From positions 186,001 to 250,000 of the forward strand of contig NZ_JOEQ01000002.1 in NCBI RefSeq assembly GCF_000721075.1: a stretch of 64,000 bases of DNA. The letters are read 5' to 3'. Of this stretch, positions 46,319-54,151 are shown one piece after another. The notes under the pieces were generated by a model that saw only the letters and a list, made by a program, of their open reading frames with translations, made no database searches and had not been told where the DNA came from. How positions within the stretch are numbered: the first letter of the stretch is position 1; each line of letters opens with the position of its first letter. A program made the translations under genes and the position numbers. The DNA is from Streptosporangium amethystogenes. GTDB taxonomy: Bacteria > Actinomycetota > Actinomycetes > Streptosporangiales > Streptosporangiaceae.

Positions 46319-47092
46319 GTGAGCGTTCCCACTGTGATCATCCATCGCGACGCCGACGTGCTCGCCAAGGCCGTCGCCGCCCGGGTGATCATCCGTGCCA
46401 TCGACGCCCAGGCGGCCAAGGGCTCGGCCCATCTGGTCCTGACCGGCGGCACCGTCGGCCTCGCCACCCTCGCCGAGATCGCCGCCTCCCCGGCCAGGGA
46501 CGCCGTCGACTGGCGCAAGGTGGACGTCTGGTGGGGCGACGAGCGTTTCCTGCCGGCCGGTGACCCCGAGCGCAACGAGACCGGCGCCCGCAAGGCCCTG
46601 CTGGACCACATAGACCTCGATCCCGAGCGGGTGCACGTGATGCGCGGCCCTGACTCGGGCATGACCGCCGAGGAGTCGGCCGACGCCTACGCCGAGGAGC
46701 TCCGCCGGGCCTCGCGCCCCGAGGACCACGGCCCGGCGCCGTCGTTCGACCTCATGATGCTCGGCATGGGCCCGGACGGCCATGTGGCCTCGCTCTTTCC
46801 CGGCATGCCCGCCCTGTACGACACCCGCCCGGTGGTGGCGGTGCACGGCTCGCCCAAGCCGCCGCCCACCCGCGTCTCGCTGACGCTGCCGGTCATCCAG
46901 GGCTCCCGCGACGTGTGGGTGATCGCCGCCGGTGAGGAGAAGGCGAGAGCGGTACGGCTGGCACTGTCGGACTCGGGAACGATGCAGGTCCCCGCGGCCG
47001 GTGCCCGCGGCAGCCGGCGAACCCTCTTCCTGCTGGACCGGGCCGCCGCCTCCAAGATCCCCTCCTCCCTGGGCCGGATCTCCTCCCCCTGA
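46319..47092 (+). CDS. pgl: 6-phosphogluconolactonase
   Basis: This 257-aa enzyme hydrolyses 6-phosphogluconolactone, the product of Zwf. NagB/DevB-fold motifs are LTGGTVGLATL, VWWGDERFLPAGDPERN and LGMGPDGHVASLFPG. The GTG start has a weak AGAGAAG upstream. It follows the terminator-like hairpin, so its level may be set by read-through. Confidence 0.94.
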   Translation: MSVPTVIIHRDADVLAKAVAARVIIRAIDAQAAKGSAHLVLTGGTVGLATLAEIAASPARDAVDWRKVDVWWGDERFLPAGDPERNETGARKALLDHIDLDPERVHVMRGPDSGMTAEESADAYAEELRRASRPEDHGPAPSFDLMMLGMGPDGHVASLFPGMPALYDTRPVVAVHGSPKPPPTRVSLTLPVIQGSRDVWVIAAGEEKARAVRLALSDSGTMQVPAAGARGSRRTLFLLDRAAASKIPSSLGRISSP

Positions 47093-47226
47093 GCCCGGCC
47101 CCTCGCTTTTGCCTTGGTTCGGCCCGCGCCGACCATCGTGATCACGGTGCGTGATTCACTGATTACCGTTACGGCGGCTTTCGGTCCGCGACGAGGCCAC
47201 ACAAACACCGCGGAACGGAGAGGACG

Positions 47227-47364
47227 GTGGCCGAACCATTCGATGTCACGCCGATGCCCGCCGAGCGGTTCGACGAGTTGGCCGCCTCACTCGACGAGCC
47301 GGACGAGGCACCCGTGCTCCGCGAGGCCGCGCGGCGACGGCGCGCCTATCGCGAATCAAGATGA
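47227..47364 (+). CDS. Possible 45-residue hypothetical protein
   Basis: A short frame starts at GTG with GGAG six bases upstream and ends at TGA 47364. The product starts MAEPFDVTPMPAERFDELA and ends in an Arg-rich helix (REAARRRRAYRESR), so it is amphipathic with an acidic middle. The pattern recalls small antitoxin-like or regulatory peptides, but no family is recognised and no toxin follows. It may not be expressed. Confidence 0.4.
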   Translation: MAEPFDVTPMPAERFDELAASLDEPDEAPVLREAARRRRAYRESR

Positions 47365-47403
47365 CCTGACGATCGCGACCTTCGAGATGGCCGTCATGAG
47401 CTG

Positions 47404-48438
47404 TCAGGAGGCCGTCTCGGAGGGCTGGGTGGTGAGAGCGTCGATCTCGTCGAGGATCTCCTTCTTGCCCGCCGGGTCCATGGACGATGCCTCGACCGCG
47501 TTGCGGGCCAGGGTGGTGAGGGTGGCACGATCCAGGCCCAGCTGTTCGGCGGCAACGCGGTACTCGTCGCTCAGGGTGGTGGCGAACATGGGCGGGTCGT
47601 CGCTGTTGAGGGTGACGAACAGGCCCTCCTCGATCATGCGGGGCAGCGGGTGCTCCTCGATGCGGGCGATCTGGCCGGTGCAGACGTTGGAGGTGGGGCA
47701 GACCTCCAGCGGGATCTGTGTCTCGCGCAGGTGAGCGACCAGGCGGGGGTCCTTCACGCAGGCGATGCCGTGGCCGATCCGCTCGGCGTCCAGGTGGTCG
47801 AGGGCCTCCCAGATGGTCTCCGGGCCGCTCATCTCTCCCGCGTGCGGCAGGCTGCGCAGTCCTGCGGCGATGGCGGCACGGAAGGCGTCCCTGAAGGTGT
47901 CGCGATATTTCGGACGCTCCTGCTCGATCCCGGCGAGCCCGAAACCTACCAGCTCCCGGGGAGGTTCTCCAAGTGCGTGGTCCAGGGTGACCCGGGCCGC
48001 CTCGACGCCGTACTCGCCGGGAATGTCGAAGACGTACGCCATCCGCACGCCGTGCTCCTCGCGGGCGCGCCGGGCGGCCAGGTCGAGTGCCTCGGTGACC
48101 TCCCGCATCGGCATGCCCATGACGTGGTGCGCGTACGGGGTGACGGTCAGCTCGACGTAGCGCCCGTTCTGCCGGGCCAGGTCCGCGGCCAGGCCGAGCA
48201 CCAGGGTCGCCACGTCCTCGGGCTCGCGGACCAGGGCGTTGATCGCCTGGTAGATCTCGGCGAAGTGCGGGAAGTCGCGGAACCGGTAGAACGCGCGCAG
48301 TCCCTCCTCGTCGGTGGGGACGCCCCCGCCGGGGTGGCGGCGGGCGAGTTCCAGCACGGTGGCGGGCGAGGCGGAGCCGATCAGGTGGACGTGGAGCTCG
48401 ACCTTGGGGAGGGCGTCGATGAACGCGTCGATCGTCAT
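47404..48438 (-). CDS. add: Adenosine deaminase-family enzyme
   Basis: This 344-aa metal-dependent deaminase shows HVHLIGS (Zn ligands), SLPHAGE (Zn His and catalytic Glu), ERIGHGIAC and LNSDDPPMF (Zn Asp). It should deaminate adenosine or a related purine nucleoside. In Streptomyces relatives a closely similar family deaminates aminodeoxyfutalosine in menaquinone synthesis, which cannot be ruled out. The ATG at 48438 lies about 190 bp from the divergent ClpN-domain gene. Confidence 0.9.
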   Translation of the reverse strand: MTIDAFIDALPKVELHVHLIGSASPATVLELARRHPGGGVPTDEEGLRAFYRFRDFPHFAEIYQAINALVREPEDVATLVLGLAADLARQNGRYVELTVTPYAHHVMGMPMREVTEALDLAARRAREEHGVRMAYVFDIPGEYGVEAARVTLDHALGEPPRELVGFGLAGIEQERPKYRDTFRDAFRAAIAAGLRSLPHAGEMSGPETIWEALDHLDAERIGHGIACVKDPRLVAHLRETQIPLEVCPTSNVCTGQIARIEEHPLPRMIEEGLFVTLNSDDPPMFATTLSDEYRVAAEQLGLDRATLTTLARNAVEASSMDPAGKKEILDEIDALTTQPSETAS

Positions 48439-48625
48439 GCGGGGACCCTACGCACCCCCTCCCCCGATGCGAAAGCCATTTACGCCAAAACTAACACTAA
48501 AATGTACGATTAAAGCGACGCATGCCGGGCAGCGCGGGAATCTCACCGGAGCTTTTCCTCCCGCTCACCGGACGTCTGGCGCATAGTGGGGGCAAGCACC
48601 TCGACACCCCTCACGGAGGCTCATA

Positions 48626-49216
48626 GTGTTCGAGCGCTTCACCGACCGTGCCCGCCGCGTCGTGGTCCTGGCCCAGGAGGAGGCCCGCAGGCTCGGCCAC
48701 GACCACATCGGCACCGAGCACATCCTGCTCGGCCTGGTCCTTGAGCAGGACGGCGTCGCCGGCCGTGCCCTGCGGGCCCTGGACATCGACGGCGAGCGGA
48801 TCAGGAACGACGTGGAGGAGATCATCGGCAGGGGTGACGAGACCCCCGGCAGCCACATCCCCTTCACCCCGCACGCCAAGAAGGTGCTCGAACTGTCGCT
48901 GCGGGAGGCACTCGGCCTGCACCACACCTACATCGGCACCGAGCACATCCTGCTCGGCCTGATCCGCGAGAGCGAGGGCGTGGCCGCCCGGGTGCTGGCC
49001 GGGCGGGGGGCGAGCCTGGACGCCGTACGCGCCCAGGTGATCACGCTGCTCGGGCAGCGCGGTCCCGACCGCGCGGTGACCGCCGAGGAGGGTTTTCCGG
49101 TGATGGGCGCGTCGCTCTCGGCCAGACTGGAGCGCATCCAGGGGAGCCTGGACCGGATCGAACGCAGACTGGACGCCATCGAGGGCGCCGACGCACCGAA
49201 GAAGCAGATCCCCTGA
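48626..49216 (+). CDS. Stand-alone Clp N-domain protein
   Basis: This 196-aa protein has two ClpC-type N-terminal repeats, each with GTEHILLGL (near residues 29 and 110), and then a short coiled-coil-like C-terminus (SARLERIQGSLDRIERRLDAIE). No AAA domain follows. Such proteins resemble adaptor or arginine-phosphate-binding Clp N-domains and may bring substrates to ClpC or sequester them. The GTG start has GGAGG six bases upstream. Confidence 0.9.
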   Translation: MFERFTDRARRVVVLAQEEARRLGHDHIGTEHILLGLVLEQDGVAGRALRALDIDGERIRNDVEEIIGRGDETPGSHIPFTPHAKKVLELSLREALGLHHTYIGTEHILLGLIRESEGVAARVLAGRGASLDAVRAQVITLLGQRGPDRAVTAEEGFPVMGASLSARLERIQGSLDRIERRLDAIEGADAPKKQIP

Positions 49217-49279
49217 GGCCCCGGGAGGACACCCGGATCAGCGCCGCGTCCGTCCTGACGAGAGGGCGTAGGAGTGGGC

Positions 49280-49322
49280 CCTCCTCGTTTCGGGAACCCT
49301 GAGCGATCCCGAAACGAGGAGG
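49280..49322. terminator. Bidirectional terminator with a perfect 16-bp stem
   Basis: CCTCCTCGTTTCGGGA and TCCCGAAACGAGGAGG pair perfectly around an 11-nt loop. It lies between the convergent ClpN-domain and acetyltransferase genes. Confidence 0.8.
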
Positions 49323-49335
49323 CCGAATGATGGGT

Positions 49336-50367
49336 TCAACTCGGGGATGCCGTCGCCATCACTCCCACGGCCAGCCTGGCTTCCACCACGCCGGGGTCCT
49401 CTGTCTGGCTCAGGGTCGCGCCGAGCGAGACCAGGAGCCTGCGCATCCGCACGTTGTCGGCGAGCAGGGTGGCCCTGACCTCGGCGAAGCCCAGGTCCCG
49501 GGCCTGGCTGACGAGCATCTGGGCCAGTGCGGCACCCAGTCCCCTGCCCTGCCAGCGGTCCTCGACCAGGAAGGCCATCTCGGCGATGCCGGGATCGGAG
49601 GTGAACATCAGGTTGGCGAGGCCGACGACCTGGCCGTCGTGCCCGGCGACGATGGAGTACCCCTTCGTACGGTCACAGAGCCGGTCGAAGACCTTCGGCG
49701 GCAGCACGGGCATCGCGGTGAAGTAGCGGAACCTGCGCGCCTCGGGCGAGCAGCGGTCGTGCAGGTCGCGTACGGCCTCGCGGTAGAGCCGGGTGAGCGG
49801 GCGGACCTGGACCTCGACGCCGTCGGAGAGCGTGATGTCGCGGTCGGCGCCGGCCTGCTCGACGGGGGGCTGCGCCAGCCGCACGAAGGAGGCCGCGCGG
49901 GCGGCCTCGGTCAGGGTGAAGGGCAGCTCGGCCCGGCGCACCCTGATCGCGCGGCGCGGGGCCACGGGCACGGTGAGCAGCGTGGGGTCCGGGAGATCGC
50001 TCATCTCAGCACCGTAGACCCAGCGGGAGTCGTCGGCGCGCAGCAGTTCCCCGAGCAGCTCGGGCAGGCGCCAGGGCGTGGTGCGCAGCCGGGAGGCGAG
50101 CAGGAGCACGCGGGTGGGCTCGTCCGTCAACTCGTGCGCGGTGGCGGGGACGACCAGGACCTCGCGTCCACCGGCCGCCTCCAGAGCCTCGCGCACCGCC
50201 TCGGCACCGGCGGGGATGTCCGTGACGAACTCGTCGACCGTGCCGTCCGCGTCGGTCTGGACGCTCAGGCCCAGGATGTTGCCGCCCTTGGCGGCGAGCG
50301 CGGCGGCCAGCGAGGCGAGACGCCCCGGCCGCTCGTCAACGGTAGTACGAATCCTCAGAAACCCCAT
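49336..50367 (-). CDS. ACT-GNAT fusion, probable amino-acid-regulated acetyltransferase
   Basis: This 343-aa protein joins an N-terminal ACT domain (residues 1 to about 75; RTTVDERPGRLASLAAALAAKGGNI) with a C-terminal GNAT acetyltransferase domain having the acetyl-CoA loop EDRWQGRGLGAALAQ. ACT domains sense amino acids; similar actinobacterial fusions acetylate lysines of metabolic enzymes such as acetyl-CoA synthetase under amino acid control. The substrate here is unknown. The ATG has GGGAG seven bases upstream. Confidence 0.88.
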   Translation of the reverse strand: MGFLRIRTTVDERPGRLASLAAALAAKGGNILGLSVQTDADGTVDEFVTDIPAGAEAVREALEAAGGREVLVVPATAHELTDEPTRVLLLASRLRTTPWRLPELLGELLRADDSRWVYGAEMSDLPDPTLLTVPVAPRRAIRVRRAELPFTLTEAARAASFVRLAQPPVEQAGADRDITLSDGVEVQVRPLTRLYREAVRDLHDRCSPEARRFRYFTAMPVLPPKVFDRLCDRTKGYSIVAGHDGQVVGLANLMFTSDPGIAEMAFLVEDRWQGRGLGAALAQMLVSQARDLGFAEVRATLLADNVRMRRLLVSLGATLSQTEDPGVVEARLAVGVMATASPS

Positions 50368-50499
50368 CAGAATGCTCCCTCTGTTGGGGGATAGCCTTAC
50401 CTGACCCTGTTACGGGACTGCTACACACGAGTGAGCCTGCCGTTACATCTAGCGGATCACTCATTGCGTGGCAGGACTGCTTTTCTGCAACGATTTCCG

Positions 50500-50529
50500 T
50501 TGACAGGCGCATCATAATAGACGGATATA
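50500..50529 (+). promoter_or_regulatory. Candidate promoter of the DAO-oxidase gene
   Basis: A perfect -35 TTGACA (50500-50505), 18-bp spacer and GATATA -10 (50524-50529) lie 15 bp before the ATG. Confidence 0.5.
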
Positions 50530-50544
50530 GCAGGATATGAGGCC

Positions 50545-51945
50545 ATGAGCACGCGTGTTCCCCTGGCTGGGGATTTTGTCAACGGAGACGTCTCCTTCTG
50601 GTACCGCTCCCTGGGCATCCCCACGGCCGGCACTCCCCTCGGCGGCGACCTCGACGCCGACGTGGCCATCGTCGGCGCCGGTTACACCGGCCTGTGGACC
50701 GCCTACTACCTGAAGAAGGCCGACCCCACCCTGCGGGTCGTGGTGCTGGAGAAGGAGTTCGCCGGCTACGGCGCCTCGGGGCGCAACGGCGGCTGGCTGG
50801 TCGGCGAGCTGGCGGGCACCCCCGAGCGCTATGCCAGGACGCACGGCGCGGACGCGGCCAAGCGGCTGCAGCGGGTGATGTTCGAGGCGATCGACGAGGT
50901 CATCGCGGTCGCCAAGGACGAGAGCATCGAGGCCGAGATCGTCAAGGGCGGCGTCACCACGGTCGCCACCAACGCCGCCCAGGACCGGCGGCTGCACCAG
51001 CTGCTCGCCCACGAGCGCCACTGGGGCTGGACCGAGGACGACGTGCGGCTGCTCGATCCGGCGGAGCGGGAGGAGCGCCTGCGGGTGGCCGGCGCGGTCA
51101 GCGCGATCTGGAGCCCGCACTGCGCCCGGATCCAGCCCGCCAAGCTGGCCCGCGGCCTGGCCCAGACCGTGCGGGACCTCGGGGTGGAGATCTTCGAGCG
51201 CACCCCGGTCACCGAGATCGCCCCGCGCGAGGCCCGCACGCCGCACGGCACGGTCCGCGCCGACTACGTCATCCGCGCCACCGAGGGTTTCACCGCCGAG
51301 CTGAAGCAGTACCACCGCGCCTGGCTGCCGATGAACAGCTCGATGATCGTCACCGAGCCGCTGGGCGGGTTGTGGGACGAGATCGGCTGGGAGGGCCACG
51401 AGCTGCTCGGCGACATGGCGCACTACTACATGTACGCCCAGCGCACCGCCGACGGCCGGATCGCGTTCGGCGGGCGCGGCAAGCCCTACCTCTACGGCTC
51501 CCGGGTGGACGAGCGGGGCCGCACCCACGAGTGGACGATCGAGGCGCTCTGGGAGTTGCTGACCGGGATGTTCCCCGCGGTCAGGGCCTCGAAGGTGGCG
51601 CATGCCTGGTCCGGAGTGCTCGGCGTGCCGCGCGACTGGTGCGCCACCGTGCACGTCGACCACGCCACCGGCATCGGCTGGGCGGGCGGCTACACCGGCC
51701 ACGGGGTGACCACGACCAACCTCGCCGGCCGTACCCTGCGCGACCTGATCCTGCGCGAGGACACCGAGCTCGCCTCCCTGCCCTGGGTGGACCGCAAGGT
51801 ACGGGGCTGGGAGGTGGAACCGCTGCGGTGGATCGGCGTGCACACCATGTACGACCTCTACCGGCGGGCCGACGCCAGGGAGAAGGCGGGGCTCGGCCGT
51901 ACCTCGGTGCTGGCCCGCGTCGCCGACTCCATCACCGGACGCTGA
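50545..51945 (+). CDS. FAD-dependent oxidoreductase, PuuB-like (DAO family)
   Basis: This 466-aa flavoprotein has the GAGYTGLWTAYYL dinucleotide motif near residue 43 and ASGRNGGWLVG typical of gamma-glutamylputrescine oxidase and related amine oxidases. It likely oxidises a primary or secondary amine or amino acid; the substrate is not evident. It precedes an amidohydrolase on the same strand, so a two-step amine or amide catabolism is possible. Confidence 0.85.
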   Translation: MSTRVPLAGDFVNGDVSFWYRSLGIPTAGTPLGGDLDADVAIVGAGYTGLWTAYYLKKADPTLRVVVLEKEFAGYGASGRNGGWLVGELAGTPERYARTHGADAAKRLQRVMFEAIDEVIAVAKDESIEAEIVKGGVTTVATNAAQDRRLHQLLAHERHWGWTEDDVRLLDPAEREERLRVAGAVSAIWSPHCARIQPAKLARGLAQTVRDLGVEIFERTPVTEIAPREARTPHGTVRADYVIRATEGFTAELKQYHRAWLPMNSSMIVTEPLGGLWDEIGWEGHELLGDMAHYYMYAQRTADGRIAFGGRGKPYLYGSRVDERGRTHEWTIEALWELLTGMFPAVRASKVAHAWSGVLGVPRDWCATVHVDHATGIGWAGGYTGHGVTTTNLAGRTLRDLILREDTELASLPWVDRKVRGWEVEPLRWIGVHTMYDLYRRADAREKAGLGRTSVLARVADSITGR

Positions 51946-52000
51946 ACGCCGGGGCAAGACGGCCCCGGACGCCGGACGCCGGCGGACGCCCGGAGAAACT

Positions 52001-52028
52001 CACGCTGGACCTCGGCCGGTCCAGCGTG
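52001..52028 (+). terminator. Hairpin between the oxidase and amidohydrolase genes
   Basis: CACGCTGGAC-8 nt-GTCCAGCGTG is a perfect 10-bp stem 55 bp after the oxidase stop. No T-run follows, so it may be an attenuator or a processing site instead of a full terminator. Confidence 0.45.
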
Positions 52029-52101
52029 CAGTGTAGGTGATCAAGCGGCACCCCGGAGGCGTCAGCGGCCTCCGGGCCACCGACAGAAGGATGGTGCAAC
52101 A

Positions 52102-53715
52102 GTGCGCGACCTGCTCTTCCGGGGCGGCCGGGTCTTCCTCGCCGCCGACGCCTTCGCCGAGACGGTGCTGGTCCGTGACGGCCGGATCGCCGCCGTCGGC
52201 GCGGAGTCCGACGTCGTACGACTGGCCGCCCCCGGCCACGAGGTCGTCGACCTGGACGGCCGCCTGCTGACCCCCGGGTTCACCGACGCGCACATCCACC
52301 CGGTGCAGGCGGGCCTGGAGCGGGCCAGGTGCGACCTGTCCGAGGTCTACGGCCTGCCGGAGTACGTGGAGAAGATCGTCGCCTACGCGGACTCCCACCC
52401 CGGCCACGAGTGGATCGACGGCGGCGGCTGGGACATGTCGGCCTTTCCCGGCGGCCTGCCGCACCGCTCCCAGCTCGACGTCATCACCCGCCCGGTCTAT
52501 CTGATCCAGCGCGACCACCATGCCGCCTGGGTCAACAGCCGGGCCCTGGAACTGGCCGGGATCACCCGCGACACCCCCGACCCCGCCGACGGCAGGATCG
52601 AGCGCGACGCCGACGGCACGCCGAGCGGCGTGCTGCACGAGGGCGCGATGGACCTGGTCGGCCTGCTCACCCCGCGTCCCAGCGCCGCGGACCTGCACGA
52701 GGCGCTGCTCGCGGCCCAGGACCACCTGTTCTCCCTCGGCATCACCGGCTGGCAGGACGCCATCGTCGGCTCCTACGCGGGCTACGACGACCAGCTGTCC
52801 ACGTACGTCTCGGCGGCGGCCTCCGGCGCGCTGCGGGCCCGCGTCGTGGGCGCGCTCTGGTGGGACCGGACACGCGGCGCCGAACAGATCCCCGAGCTGC
52901 TGGGGCGGCGCGAGTCGGCCACGGGCCTGGAGCGGTTCCGCGCCACCTCGGTGAAGATCATGCAGGACGGCATCGCCGAGAACTTCACCGCCGCGGTGAT
53001 CGAGCCCTACTGCCGCTGCGGCGGCACCGGCCTGTCGTACGTGGATCCCGCTCTGCTGAAGGAGTACGTCGCCGAGCTGGACCGGCACGGCTTCCAGGTC
53101 CACTTCCACGCCATCGGTGAGCGGGCGGTCCGCGAGGCGCTGGACAGCTTCGAGGGGACCGACCCGGCCAACCGGCACCACATCGCGCACCTGCAGATCG
53201 TCGAGCCGTCGGACGTGCCGCGCTTCGCCGAGCTCGGCGTGACCGCCAACCTGCAGCCGCTCTGGGCCACCCACCACGCCCAGATGGACGAGCTGACCCT
53301 GCCGTTCCTGGGCGAGGAGCGCTCCTCCTGGCAGTACCCGTTCGCCGACCTGCTGCGCTCGGGCACCCGCTTCTGCGCGGGCAGCGACTGGCCGGTCTCG
53401 GTCGCCGACCCGTTCCAGGGCATGCACGTGGCCGTCAACCGCACCGAGCCCGGCGGCTCGCTGCACGCGGGCTACCCGACGGCACAGACCCCGTTCCTGC
53501 CCGGCCAGAGCCTGGACCTGGCCACCGCGCTGACCGCCTACACCGCCGGCTCGGCCCGGATCAACCACGACGACGACGCCGGCACCATCGTCCCCGGCAA
53601 CCGCGCCGACCTGGTCGTCCTGGACCGCGACCCGTTCACCGAGCCCCCGGCCGACATCTGGCGGACGAGCGTCGCGATGACCTTCGTCGGCGGCGAGCAG
53701 GTCTACCGGCGCTGA
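52102..53715 (+). CDS. Metal-dependent amidohydrolase, YtcJ-like
   Basis: This 537-aa amidohydrolase of the YtcJ group has the metal-binding DAHIHP near residue 63, HFHAIGERA, HIAHLQ and the Asp of GSDWPVSVADP. Known relatives hydrolyse N-substituted formamides or cyclic amides; the substrate here is not predictable. The GTG start has AAGGA ten bases upstream. It may be co-transcribed with the FAD oxidoreductase before it. Confidence 0.88.
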   Translation: MRDLLFRGGRVFLAADAFAETVLVRDGRIAAVGAESDVVRLAAPGHEVVDLDGRLLTPGFTDAHIHPVQAGLERARCDLSEVYGLPEYVEKIVAYADSHPGHEWIDGGGWDMSAFPGGLPHRSQLDVITRPVYLIQRDHHAAWVNSRALELAGITRDTPDPADGRIERDADGTPSGVLHEGAMDLVGLLTPRPSAADLHEALLAAQDHLFSLGITGWQDAIVGSYAGYDDQLSTYVSAAASGALRARVVGALWWDRTRGAEQIPELLGRRESATGLERFRATSVKIMQDGIAENFTAAVIEPYCRCGGTGLSYVDPALLKEYVAELDRHGFQVHFHAIGERAVREALDSFEGTDPANRHHIAHLQIVEPSDVPRFAELGVTANLQPLWATHHAQMDELTLPFLGEERSSWQYPFADLLRSGTRFCAGSDWPVSVADPFQGMHVAVNRTEPGGSLHAGYPTAQTPFLPGQSLDLATALTAYTAGSARINHDDDAGTIVPGNRADLVVLDRDPFTEPPADIWRTSVAMTFVGGEQVYRR

Positions 53716-54151
53716 CCCGGAGACGACACGGAGCGCGGCGGCCGTCTCCCTCGACGGCAACGGCGGTGGCTCCTCCGCTCCCCGAAGGGAGCGGCTTCAC
53801 GAGACCCGCGACCGGTCTCGGCGTGCGGGGTTCCATCGAGCGAGGACAGCGGGCTGCTTCGGGCCGACGGCCCGGACCCGAGCGGCCCGGAAAAATGATT
53901 TGCGAGCGATAACCTAGGATGTCATGGTTGCTCTTTGCCTCCTGGGGCCCGGGTGACGCCAACGCCCTGGGAGCGCTGCTGGGACGCTTCAACGCGATGT
54001 CCGCCTCATGACGATGTCGTCTGTGTGAGATTCCCGTTGTCTCCCGGCCTCCGCTGACCGCGCGGAGATTCCCGCCCAGCCCGCTGTTCGACTGTTCCGC
54101 TCCGCCACGCCCGGCTCTCCCCCAAGTTCCCGTCGGTGGCCCCTTCTGCTT
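53716..54151. other. Intergenic region before the DHA2 exporter
   Basis: The stretch contains one short frame (53919-54011, see its own entry) and otherwise no supported gene. Around 53890-53935 it is AT-richer, with TTTGCGAGCGATAACCTAGG, a plausible promoter region. Confidence 0.5.
53919..54011 (+). pseudogene. 30-codon ORF: leader peptide or remnant of a MarR-type regulator
   Basis: The frame starts at ATG 53919 and encodes a 30-residue peptide whose last part, GDANALGALLGRFNAMSAS, resembles the C-terminal helix of MarR-family repressors, which often sit next to DHA2 exporters. No helix-turn-helix is left, so if that reading is right the regulator has been deleted internally. Alternatively it could be a leader peptide controlling the exporter 140 bp downstream. 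Confidence 0.35.

Noticed and set aside
53968..53977. TGGGAGCGCT, a partial CebR-type box
   Set aside because: Only 10 of 14 bases match and it is inside the 30-codon frame, far from any sugar gene.
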